The notes under the pieces were generated by a model that saw nothing but the letters and a program-made list of their open reading frames with translations, had not been told where the DNA came from and searched no databases. The translations under genes and the position numbers were made by a program. DNA of 64,000 nt from Callaeas wilsoni (taxonomy: Eukaryota; Chordata; Aves; Passeriformes; Callaeidae): positions 186,001 to 250,000 of the forward strand of contig VWPU01014826.1 of NCBI GenBank assembly GCA_013398955.1. Direction: 5' to 3'. Below, piece by piece: positions 61,801-64,000 of this stretch (position 1 is the stretch's first letter; every line of letters begins with the position of its first letter).

Positions 61801-63986
61801 CAAATCCAGAGAATCAGAACTGTGGTATTTTAAAGAAAATCAGAAATAAAAATGGCAGCTTTGCATACCTGAGGATTTGTCTCTCCCAGATAGTAGGACC
61901 TGTTCAGAATTGAAAGAACTTAGTGTGTTACTAGTGGCTAGATATGCTGTTATTGATAGCAGTTCTGCGACAAAGTCCAAATTGTCTGCATACCTTAACA
62001 AAACCTGTTTCTTTTTCTTTTTTTTTTTTTTAATATTACTGCTCTACTAAGTTCCTAGTGTCTTTTACCTCCTGACTGGTAGATTATGGCACAGCCCCAG
62101 CCCCAAAGCAGAACTCCTCTTGGCCATGGTGACATTCTCAATAATCACATCTACATGCTAATAGTATCCATGGTGCTAAGTTTATAGCTTTTTGGTGCTG
62201 AATGCTTTAGAAACTGAATGAATAATCATTGATACAAAAACCTCAGACTAACCAGTTCAAGTGTAGGGTACAGCAAGACACTGCTTTCCACTAGTGGCAG
62301 ATACCTCTAGCAAAGGAATTCAGAGCAAAGAGACAATGTACAAGATGCCCAGGGGAGATGCAAGAAGGCTGGATGCAGACTGGCTGCACCAGGACAGCCC
62401 TGTGTTCTATCTAATAGGGATGGGTGGCAGATAGAAGTGCAGTGAGAAGTGCAGGGATAAGGCACATAAAACAGAGTGATCTATGGGGTCACGATGACTG
62501 CTCCTTGACTTTGAAAACCAGACTGGTAGTGGTTATGTTCCCACTTCCTGGAAATTCTGTGGTATTACATGACTGGCATAAGTGCTCAAGCCTGAAAATA
62601 CTGATCTGCTAAATGAATCAAGTAGGAGTGGATGTGCAGAAACACCTGTAGCTCTTTCACTGTCCTCAGTTTGTTCTCAGTCTGGTTTTCTCTTTTTTTT
62701 TTCTCTTTGTCACAGCTGTTCAGAAGGTTTTGGGCTGGATGCAAAACCAAAGGTGGCTTCTTATCACCAAATTTTCCTTGCACCCAGCGAAGAGGAAAAA
62801 GGCAGCCTGCCTACTCCAGATGATGGTAATTTATGGCACATGTTGTCTGTGGCTTAGAGATATCCTTCTCTCTAATACCTGTCCTAAGCAGTTATCAGAG
62901 CAGCTTGCGCAAGTGCCACTTATTTCCTCTTTGGTGTATGGGCACTGCAGGCACAGCACAGAGAAAGGAAACTTGTGCTAAAAAATTACTTGCGTTTGTA
63001 TCAAGCCTTTGTATTCAAAAGTCACACCCAGCATCCTCAGGAGTAGCGGGTATCAATTTGGAGAGCTCTCCTTCATGTTATGTCCAGTATAAGGGGCCAG
63101 ATACATATACTATTTGTAGCTCTATTTCTTTTTTCAAGGCCCATACAAAGGCTGTCTGTTATATACAGAAAGAAGCATTTGAACATTTAGGAGAAACACA
63201 GGAAAAATTTTGGATTGGATTCAGTGTGGTCAGCTGGCCCCTGCAGCAGAGCAGTGTTCTTTTATTATCTTTTATTTTTTTTAATGTATATTGGCTTGGT
63301 CAAGATGCAACCAAATCAGTCTAGTTTGCAGGAAAATAGAGCAAAACAACTCAGCATGTCCTTGTACAGTATCCTCCTGCTGTGTGAAATGGTTTCACAA
63401 CTTGGTTACCTTTGCCTTTCCATCTCCAGTGATGTTTGGCAACATAAAAAATATCCTTTATGTGCTTTAGCATTCAATGCACGATAATAAGATCATCAAA
63501 ACTCTGATTAGATGTTTTTTTAGAGCAGAAACCAGTTAAAACTATGTGTCACTCCTACTTGTTTCTTTCAAGGAGTTGAAATATCATAACAGAAATGTCC
63601 TGCTCTTTTCTGTACTAGATTAACTAGTCTATCTTAGAACCTATGGAGGCACTAGACTAAAAGGAACAACTCCACTGACTCCAGCAGTTACTCTGGACCA
63701 GTGCTTTTCCAAATGAGATGTTTTTGCTTTACCTGTTGCTTGACTTGAAAACATAAATGAAGAATCATTTTTTGGTGTTATTTTTGTTTCCTAGTCCACC
63801 AGGAGATTCTGAGAACAGCAGAAATCATCTGGAAGCAGCTCATTTCTCAGAGGCGGCAGGCTCTGGAGGACACTTACAAAATGGATCTTTCTGTAAAAGG
63901 AAATGACAAAGAAAGGGACATGAAGATAACAGAGATCACTCCGTTATGGGAAGAAATTATGGCAAAAGCTTGGCAGCACTTGCTAG
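10554..63986 (+). CDS. WDFY4: WDFY4, BEACH-family scaffold, N-terminal two thirds (37 exons, runs off window)
   Basis: Spliced coding sequence of 6,568 nt, about 2,189 residues. Every GT-AG junction keeps one open frame. Order of parts: short acidic N-terminus (1-50); armadillo/helical repeats (about 80-975); ConA/LamG-like segment (about 1010-1285); a second helical region (about 1336-2125); then the start of the segment before PH-BEACH. PH-BEACH and WD40 lie outside the window. Along its length it follows WDFY3/ALFY block by block, but only at paralogue-level similarity, hence WDFY4; the human protein is about 3,180 residues. In mammals WDFY4 is an immune-cell protein needed by type 1 dendritic cells for cross-presentation of cell-associated antigen, and its locus is associated with lupus. 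The start ATG at 10554 has an in-frame stop upstream in the genomic sequence and G at +4. Introns not listed separately hold only unrecognised AT-rich sequence. Confidence 0.9.
10809..16495 (+). other. WDFY4: Intron 1 (5.7 kb)
   Basis: Holds an antisense LTR at 12804-13198. No other recognisable element or coding sequence. Confidence 0.75.
12804..13198 (-). mobile_element. Solo LTR-like avian ERV fragment in intron 1, antisense to WDFY4
   Basis: On the + strand it begins tgacatggtttaacctcagc and ends aaccagcaca. These are the reverse complements of the ends of a widespread avian endogenous-retrovirus LTR, with terminal TG and CA. The inner part, around ggtctggaatatcccttt and cccagctgtgtc, also fits. 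At about 395 bp it appears shortened inside. Flanks tttcc and cttcc could be a decayed 5-bp target duplication. No retroviral gene is present. The subfamily name is not certain. Confidence 0.65.
16496..16610 (+). CDS. WDFY4: WDFY4 coding exon 2 (residues 86-124)
   Basis: Acceptor ttggatttcag at 16495, donor gtaatg at 16611. Encodes AWEQSAGVIVFPNIQLLASE, then a basic helix around TKEIKRILNGK. This fits the first armadillo helices (the WDFY3 counterpart is around TEIRRR). Enters in phase 0, leaves in phase 1. Confidence 0.85.
17197..17300 (+). CDS. WDFY4: WDFY4 coding exon 3 (residues 124-158)
   Basis: Acceptor ggtaacag at 17196, donor gtaaga at 17301. Encodes EEARLTLEQLLQQKGEAGDG and then a leucine-rich helix ending SQTDL. 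Position, phase (1 in, 0 out) and helix pattern fit the second armadillo unit. Confidence 0.85.
17301..18687 (+). other. WDFY4: Intron 3 (1.4 kb)
   Basis: No repeat or other gene recognised. GT-AG borders. Confidence 0.75.
18688..18834 (+). CDS. WDFY4: WDFY4 coding exon 4 (residues 159-207)
   Basis: Acceptor gcctacttag at 18687, donor gtgaga at 18835; 147 nt, phase 0 at both ends. The block ALMQCLYLFF matches the TLVKCLYLFF block of WDFY3, one of the clearest family signatures in the N-terminal half. Confidence 0.93.
19200..19389 (+). CDS. WDFY4: WDFY4 coding exon 5 (residues 208-271)
   Basis: Acceptor ttgcttttcag at 19199, donor gtttgg at 19390 (not ideal). Encodes VEELLAADKLQSLIIATASL and then a SWKAPTGRVLRTIS block equivalent to PWRKSAGEVLMTIS of WDFY3. 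The exon runs phase 0 to phase 1. Confidence 0.92.
20496..20685 (+). CDS. WDFY4: WDFY4 coding exon 6 (residues 271-334)
   Basis: Acceptor ttttttccacag at 20495, donor gtaaga at 20686. Encodes an armadillo unit with CFVKDSYPVSSALLTEFENN and GYQLLLKILL, matching CFLKDSSDVS and GYNFLCDLLL of WDFY3. Phase 1 in, phase 2 out. Confidence 0.93.
20686..22525 (+). other. WDFY4: Intron 6 (1.8 kb)
   Basis: AT-rich, with short T and A tracts. No element or gene recognised. Confidence 0.7.
22526..22686 (+). CDS. WDFY4: WDFY4 coding exon 7 (residues 334-388)
   Basis: Acceptor tttgttcctag at 22525, donor G then gtacta at 22687. Encodes LDEILDMLTCLTTCGKTELK, equivalent to the LITSLTTYGVSELK block of WDFY3. 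The donor runs straight into a TA microsatellite. Confidence 0.92.
22691..22728. repeat. (TA)9 microsatellite inside a 38-nt alternating pyrimidine-purine tract
   Basis: TA repeats run from 22691, then tgcatgtatgtgcacatgtg. Pyrimidine and purine alternate without a break to 22728. The tract starts four bases after the first intronic base of intron 7. Confidence 0.95.
23035..23487 (+). CDS. WDFY4: WDFY4 coding exon 8 (residues 388-539)
   Basis: Acceptor ttttttccctacag at 23034, donor gtacga at 23488; 453 nt, the second-longest coding exon here. It opens with MTVKNLQPFQVLQSIF (WDFY3: VRNVQAFAVLQNAF). It continues through FFRLVESIVLDLSYVPHEIL and a DIFRDSGLLGLLLALLRK block that corresponds to DVFREVGLLEVMVNLLHK of WDFY3. 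A run of armadillo-type helices; phase 1 in and out. Confidence 0.95.
23488..25067 (+). other. WDFY4: Intron 8 (1.6 kb)
   Basis: No element recognised. An 86-codon open frame at 24050-24310 has no family features or exon borders and is taken as chance. Confidence 0.7.
25068..25172 (+). CDS. WDFY4: WDFY4 coding exon 9 (residues 539-574)
   Basis: Acceptor atatactggcag at 25067 with a modest pyrimidine tract, donor gtaagg at 25173. Encodes a charged linker and the helix NVVMLKMVAALTARSVRN, aligned with the LLVMETLTVLLQGS block of WDFY3. Short, but phases 1 in and 1 out fit both neighbours. Confidence 0.85.
26024..26214 (+). CDS. WDFY4: WDFY4 coding exon 10 (residues 574-637)
   Basis: Acceptor tttgtccctag at 26023, donor gtaaat at 26215. 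Encodes CYRSATLSILEQLSVIN and then IIIGALCSSTQWELHLKLDL, the counterpart of LLGLMHSAPPTELQLKTDIL in WDFY3. An open frame continues 81 codons into intron 10 but loses family similarity at the donor. Confidence 0.93.
26215..28644 (+). other. WDFY4: Intron 10 (2.4 kb)
   Basis: No repeat family recognised. AT-rich. Confidence 0.7.
28645..29255 (+). CDS. WDFY4: WDFY4 coding exon 11, longest coding exon (residues 638-841)
   Basis: Acceptor cccaacatttgtag at 28644; donor AA then gtaagc at 29256; 611 nt, phase 0 in, phase 2 out. The first two thirds is conserved: SLLRILESPKSHSAFRTCSG, later LHLDPVNSNFFQRNGLFEKM and LGSLGCFW (WDFY3: YEPANSHFFKTEIQYEKL and VRFLGCF). The last third is a charged, probably disordered linker around residues 805-841, rich in K, E, Q and D. 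It differs completely from WDFY3, as expected for a linker. Confidence 0.94.
31680..31990 (-). mobile_element. CR1 LINE fragment, 3' end of the pol region, antisense to WDFY4
   Basis: On the - strand the translation reads NKANGILACIKNS, then ALVRLHLECSVQFWAPYYR, a well-known stretch near the C-terminus of CR1 reverse transcriptase. It is followed by nucleotides resembling CR1 'RRATKLVKGL' with stops and indels. It is a short, decayed, 5'-truncated copy in intron 11. Confidence 0.9.
33014..33085 (+). other. WDFY4: Exon-like 72-nt segment in intron 11, stop in the required frame
   Basis: Bounded by an acceptor-like site (tgcaaataccttcaaag at 33013) and a donor-like site (GAGCAG then gtgatg at 33086). 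Its length is a multiple of three, so it could be skipped or included without shifting the frame. Read in the phase set by exons 11 and 12 it meets TGA after 11 codons. It is therefore not included in the coding model. It could be a poison exon or a chance pair of sites. Confidence 0.25.
33271..33364 (+). CDS. WDFY4: WDFY4 coding exon 12 (residues 841-872)
   Basis: Acceptor tctttttactgcag at 33270, donor gtgagt at 33365. Begins in phase 2 (AA|G) and encodes LEMRDCIIAHPGAVCVMVRL, equivalent to the AVIIHPGAMLAMLDLL block of WDFY3. Ends in phase 0. Direct joining to exon 11 keeps the frame open. Confidence 0.92.
33365..37876 (+). other. WDFY4: Intron 12 (4.5 kb)
   Basis: The second-largest intron in the window. 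AT-rich, with many short T and A runs. No repeat family, RNA gene or nested gene recognised on either strand. Confidence 0.7.
37877..38091 (+). CDS. WDFY4: WDFY4 coding exon 13 (residues 873-944)
   Basis: Acceptor gtccatttcag at 37876, donor AG then gtataa at 38092. Encodes KSRQVMCESGLLSTI, LPLTRVFEKLASQAIEPHVL, matching NQQVMCEAGLHARL and LQRMFERLASQALEPMVL of WDFY3. This is one of the strongest matches in the window. Confidence 0.96.
38969..39069 (+). CDS. WDFY4: WDFY4 coding exon 14 (residues 944-978)
   Basis: Acceptor ttcccatgttag at 38968, donor gtaagc at 39070. Encodes RQFLWLGGSPLLPSRPS, the counterpart of REFLRLASPL in WDFY3, then a short serine-rich linker. Phase 2 in, phase 1 out. 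Confidence 0.9.
40029..40236 (+). CDS. WDFY4: WDFY4 coding exon 15, entry to the ConA/LamG-like segment (residues 978-1047)
   Basis: Acceptor catctttcag at 40028, donor GG then gtattg at 40237. A variable linker is followed by SLISMTSPRNFQLHSTALAP and SFVEFDMSMEGYG, matching CLVSMTTPHDIRLHGSSVTP and AFVEFDTSLEGFG of WDFY3. This is where the beta-sandwich-like part begins. Confidence 0.95.
40498..40574 (+). CDS. WDFY4: WDFY4 coding exon 16 (residues 1047-1073)
   Basis: Acceptor ccttttgtag at 40497, donor gtaagc at 40575; 77 nt. Encodes GCLYLPTLATVMGSSADQ, matching GCLFLPSLAP of WDFY3, then a glycine-rich loop. Two other frames are also open here, but only this one fits the phases (2 in, 1 out). 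Confidence 0.9.
41253..41471 (+). CDS. WDFY4: WDFY4 coding exon 17, ConA/LamG-like core (residues 1073-1146)
   Basis: Acceptor tttcctgcctacag at 41252, donor gtaagg at 41472. Encodes FPPSSGLTLSCWFLVSKF and HPLRFLTVVRHMARTEQEFV, matching FPPPSGLSYSSWFCIEHF and HPVRLLTVVRR of WDFY3. LSLVISTEEVEFQ follows. This is the concanavalin/laminin-G-like fold preceding BEACH in the ALFY group. Confidence 0.96.
42461..42645 (+). CDS. WDFY4: WDFY4 coding exon 18 (residues 1146-1207)
   Basis: Acceptor tttttgctgttacag at 42460, donor gtaaag at 42646. Encodes FGCGKLLVTGQWHHLTVTV and then YINGQMLGSAK, matching FRCGELIIEGQWHHLVLVM and YIDGQLVNTVK of WDFY3. WHHL and the INGQ turn are typical of LamG/ConA-type sandwiches. 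Confidence 0.96.
42646..45594 (+). other. WDFY4: Intron 18 (2.9 kb)
   Basis: Holds an antisense LTR at about 44890-45470, only about 125 bp upstream of exon 19. The rest is unrecognised AT-rich DNA. Confidence 0.75.
44890..45470 (-). mobile_element. Solo LTR-like avian ERV element in intron 18, antisense to WDFY4
   Basis: On the + strand it starts tgttgtgggttgaccttgac and continues with a segment around tggatggcaggtgcccacc, the reverse complement of the 3' end of a common avian LTR. The part around ggtctggaatacccctg and cagttgtgtgccctccca resembles the LTR in intron 1. An AATAAA signal lies on the - strand at 45007-45012, consistent with the LTR poly(A) site. The right end is unclear. No retroviral coding sequence is attached. 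Confidence 0.7.
45595..45826 (+). CDS. WDFY4: WDFY4 coding exon 19 (residues 1208-1285)
   Basis: Acceptor ttccttctgttgcag at 45594, donor gtatgt at 45827. Encodes VYGYIATPRIWKQKSSLTWR and LGPTYLLEEAI, then LGPQYCSNFQAIQLQ. WDFY3 has VYAYIGTPP, LVWRLGPTHFLEEVL and LGPNYVGSFQAV. This ends the ConA-like segment. Confidence 0.97.
45827..47780 (+). other. WDFY4: Intron 19 (2.0 kb)
   Basis: No repeat family or gene recognised. GT-AG borders. Confidence 0.7.
47781..47932 (+). CDS. WDFY4: WDFY4 coding exon 20 (residues 1285-1335)
   Basis: Acceptor gttcttgttttag at 47780. Encodes APLVAEEKISFGINAVCSS, then SSYNEVDGRLIAKE, matching SLVPEEKVSFGLYALSVSS and YNKLDSKAIAKQ of WDFY3. The donor is AAAGAG then gtcaca at 47933, a weak match, but the frame and homology place the border there. 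Confidence 0.92.
48452..48563 (+). CDS. WDFY4: WDFY4 coding exon 21 (residues 1336-1373)
   Basis: Acceptor tatctgttttag at 48451, donor gtaaat at 48564. Encodes STPVFLAKNIAGHLSGSLRT and IGSVAVGQHG, matching ATPVKLIHNSAGHLNGSART and IGAALIGYLG of WDFY3. Confidence 0.96.
48680..48870 (+). CDS. WDFY4: WDFY4 coding exon 22 (residues 1373-1436)
   Basis: Acceptor gcaatttcctag at 48679, donor gtagat at 48871. Intron 21 is only 116 nt. Encodes VRVFQSSPAATSLNFIGGPA, LLALIAMARDDHTMYAAVKV and PLSEKLMRHIHGYQ, matching VRTFVPKPVATTLQYIGGAA, LGLVAMASDVEGLYAAVKAL and PLASKEMERIKGYQ of WDFY3. This starts the second helical-repeat region. Confidence 0.97.
48871..50378 (+). other. WDFY4: Intron 22 (1.5 kb)
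   Basis: AT-rich and unrecognised, with T and A tracts in the second half. Confidence 0.7.
50379..50531 (+). CDS. WDFY4: WDFY4 coding exon 23 (residues 1437-1487)
   Basis: Acceptor cttttttcag at 50378, donor gtaaaa at 50532; 153 nt, phase 0 at both ends. Encodes LLSYLLKRKTQLLNNRILQL and MFSLVGTAELGFESSVIKN, matching LLAMLLKKKRSLLNSHILHL and TFSLVGTVDSGHETSIIPN of WDFY3. Confidence 0.97.
50899..50972 (+). CDS. WDFY4: WDFY4 coding exon 24 (residues 1488-1512)
   Basis: Acceptor tttgtctttcag at 50898, donor AG then gtataa at 50973; 74 nt. Encodes LWMKAPENLDLVLLSHLVEI, matching the VWLHAPYELHLSLFEHFIEL block of WDFY3. Phase 0 in, phase 2 out. Confidence 0.94.
51792..51953 (+). CDS. WDFY4: WDFY4 coding exon 25 (residues 1512-1566)
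   Basis: Acceptor ctttttttacag at 51791, donor AG then gtaacc at 51954; 162 nt. Encodes VQMVPKLVFLFND, ITAACSILSHLLQGYFNSRD and VLR, matching FQLIPKLLLTLRD and AISNVLSFLLQGFPSSND of WDFY3. Phase 2 at both ends. Confidence 0.95.
52053..52094. repeat. Short tandem repeat, 19-bp unit, about 2.2 copies
   Basis: Unit ttggtagaacaccaggtct (52053-52071) is followed by ttggtagaacatcagatct (52072-52090), differing at two positions, then a partial third copy ttgg. Confidence 0.9.
53535..53958 (+). mobile_element. CR1 LINE fragment, 3' end, sense to WDFY4
   Basis: The translation reads GLFSLESRRLRGDL and continues with a diverged NGLKLRQGRF-like part, then a HWNRLPREVV-like part (gctggaacaggttccccagggaagtggt). 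It ends with sequence like the CR1 tail around ggagttggactttgatcctt. Several stops and indels are present. It is a decayed, 5'-truncated copy covering the end of the reverse-transcriptase frame and the 3' end. Confidence 0.92.
54125..54216 (+). CDS. WDFY4: WDFY4 coding exon 26 (residues 1566-1597)
   Basis: Acceptor tctctttctctgcaag at 54124, donor gtgagg at 54217; 92 nt. Encodes IGLFLVYTLKPSSVDENQIY and a short acidic end. It takes the place of the FGQFISSTLPTFAVCEKFV segment of WDFY3. Similarity is weak here, but phases 2 in and 1 out fit both neighbours. Confidence 0.85.
55105..55204 (+). CDS. WDFY4: WDFY4 coding exon 27 (residues 1597-1630)
   Basis: Acceptor ttctgatatttgtag at 55104, donor GA then gtaagt at 55205. 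Encodes ICLRNQLLKMLLDVIRSDK, matching ILLRNRLLDILLKLIYTSK of WDFY3. Phase 1 in, phase 2 out. Confidence 0.93.
56018..56223 (+). CDS. WDFY4: WDFY4 coding exon 28 (residues 1630-1699)
   Basis: Acceptor tttgtcctag at 56017, donor gtatgt at 56224. Encodes LGPDWFLLFTQSYLHFSTVV, IKLLLCFLHNRLLLNKFKEG and GRWLENSS, matching LGFDWIMMFMEEHLHSTTVT, MRILVVLLSNQSILIKFKEG and GGWLEQTD of WDFY3. Confidence 0.96.
56822..56991 (+). CDS. WDFY4: WDFY4 coding exon 29 (residues 1699-1755)
   Basis: Acceptor ttttccttTaaag at 56821, donor gtatga at 56992. Encodes FSVLQKCLTDHVHIPEIYLV and VAELFLATPQSE, matching FPVLQSFLPKHTNVPALYFL and LMALFLQQPVSE of WDFY3. WDFY3 has a longer serine/glycine-rich loop before this block; it is much shorter here. 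Confidence 0.93.
57347..57472 (+). CDS. WDFY4: WDFY4 coding exon 30 (residues 1756-1797)
   Basis: Acceptor tttcctcctgtgtag at 57346, donor gtaagt at 57473; 126 nt, phase 0 at both ends. Encodes LESMLQWILQHHLTENVLKF and CAEAAVLLLEMVRFTVDK. The second half matches CTEAVFLLLGMLRSMLTS of WDFY3. Confidence 0.94.
57934..58095 (+). CDS. WDFY4: WDFY4 coding exon 31 (residues 1798-1851)
   Basis: Acceptor tgtctgtgttcag at 57933, donor gtatgt at 58096; 162 nt, phase 0 at both ends. Encodes ASWAIAYPGNVIEFLCLIYH, MWHCPDFLKALAMVVF, matching SWLREYPVTLMQFFRYLYH and MWMSPDFLCALAATVF of WDFY3. Confidence 0.96.
58208..58405 (+). CDS. WDFY4: WDFY4 coding exon 32 (residues 1852-1917)
   Basis: Acceptor tgctttcacag at 58207. 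Intron 31 is only 112 nt. Encodes a variable loop, then HPAKKQVWDFVRILLMDSLL and GHPLELLLE, matching HPAKKFVFDFMRVLIIDNL and LIDLLLE of WDFY3. The donor is GAG then gttcat at 58406, poor in sequence, but WDFY3 LLLEASPE fixes the junction here. Confidence 0.94.
59391..59508 (+). CDS. WDFY4: WDFY4 coding exon 33 (residues 1918-1957)
   Basis: Acceptor catcactataaag at 59390 has almost no pyrimidine tract, but a perfect TACTAAC lies at 59363-59369, about 22 nt before the AG. Donor gtgagt at 59509. Encodes ASPEDATGEQKRLFQTKVLL, matching ASPERSTRTQQKEFQTYIL of WDFY3. Confidence 0.94.
60066..60223 (+). CDS. WDFY4: WDFY4 coding exon 34 (residues 1957-2009)
   Basis: Acceptor tatcctctccag at 60065, donor gtgagt at 60224. 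Encodes MMNIAYFVQKLVEKLNSRMF and DPKQILIFIAKQI, matching VNNVFYFTQRVVDKLWQGMF and ESKLLIDFIIQLI of WDFY3. Phase 1 in, phase 0 out. Confidence 0.95.
60671..60909 (+). CDS. WDFY4: WDFY4 coding exon 35 (residues 2010-2089)
   Basis: Acceptor tgtgttttcacag at 60670, donor AG then gtacaa at 60910. Encodes LYSCLNRAILYCLSRPQQSL, LNTLIVLQEQWDIIF and FVICLMYCLCQLNSG, matching VYHCLNRTILYQFSRAHKTV and FISCLAHCLINLHVG of WDFY3. The frame stays open 62 codons into intron 35, with no family similarity. Confidence 0.96.
60910..62715 (+). other. WDFY4: Intron 35 (1.8 kb)
   Basis: T-tract at about 62018-62031. No repeat family or gene recognised. Confidence 0.7.
62716..62825 (+). CDS. WDFY4: WDFY4 coding exon 36 (residues 2089-2126)
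   Basis: Acceptor tctctttgtcacag at 62715, donor gtaatt at 62826. Encodes GFGLDAKPKVASYHQIFLAP then an acidic stretch, matching GFGLEAEARMTTWHIMIPS of WDFY3. Phase 2 in, phase 1 out. Confidence 0.94.
63795..63986 (+). CDS. WDFY4: WDFY4 coding exon 37, end uncertain (from residue 2126)
   Basis: Acceptor tttgtttcctag at 63794. Encodes ILRTAEIIWKQLISQRRQAL, a charged stretch, and WEEIMAKAWQHLL, like the VWTELIHSKKQVLEELF and EEAALKCWQNHL blocks of WDFY3, shortly before PH-BEACH. A possible donor, CTAG then gtctct, follows 63986, but it is weak. The frame also stays open to the window end, so the exon could run past 64000. Confidence 0.85.
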
Positions 63987-64000
63987 GTCTCTGTTCTTTT

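Noticed and set aside
62833..63324. 163-codon open frame in intron 36, the longest outside the exons
   Set aside because: Lies between two well-supported exons in a different frame use. Composition is cysteine/serine-mixed with no recognisable family or splice pattern. Chance frame.
1..64000. Nested LRRC18 (inside WDFY4 in mammals) or ARHGAP22 exons
   Set aside because: No leucine-rich-repeat frame or RhoGAP/PH exon was recognised on either strand. If present in this genome they lie outside the window.
1..64000. U12-type introns, tRNA or snRNA genes, CRISPR-like arrays, intact retroviral or LINE genes
   Set aside because: No GTATCCTT-type donors, no cloverleaf with A and B boxes noticed, no spaced identical repeats, and all mobile-element remains are short and decayed.

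Overview
The window is vertebrate nuclear DNA, most likely from a bird and perhaps a songbird. It has AT-rich introns with standard GT-AG splice sites and no bacterial-style gene packing. The dispersed repeats are two diverged CR1 LINE fragments and two LTRs of a kind I recognise from avian genomes. No RNA gene, CRISPR array, or complete mobile element with an intact coding region was found.

The gene content is one very large gene on the + strand, read as WDFY4, the WDFY3/ALFY-like BEACH-WD40 protein. I could follow 37 coding exons from an ATG at 10554 to the right edge. They join without a single phase conflict into about 2,189 residues of open frame. This is the N-terminal armadillo/helical-repeat part, a ConA/LamG-like segment (about residues 1010-1285), and the following helical-repeat region. 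The PH-BEACH module, WD40 repeats and 3' end lie beyond position 64000. The protein aligns along its whole length with the WDFY3 sequence I know, but at paralogue rather than orthologue distance, so WDFY4 is the better name.

Layout: 1-10552 is upstream sequence with no recognised coding gene. It holds a GC-richer patch (about 2540-3330), one well-formed candidate 5' noncoding exon (6421-6586), and a diverged pair of about 150-bp repeats (about 6955-7110 and 7893-8070). From 10553 to 26214 lie exons 1-10, with an LTR in intron 1 and a TA microsatellite at the exon 7 donor. From 28645 to 42645 lie exons 11-18, with an antisense CR1 in intron 11. From 45595 to 63986 lie exons 19-37, with an antisense LTR just before exon 19 and a sense CR1 in intron 25.

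I do not see a previously undescribed system here. The points most worth a second look concern splicing: an exon-like 72-nt segment in intron 11 with an in-frame stop, a 38-nt alternating pyrimidine-purine tract abutting the exon 7 donor, intron 32 with weak splice sites and a perfect TACTAAC branch sequence, and an LTR carrying its own poly(A) signal 125 bp upstream of exon 19. Family assignments rest on remembered protein families, not on a database search.
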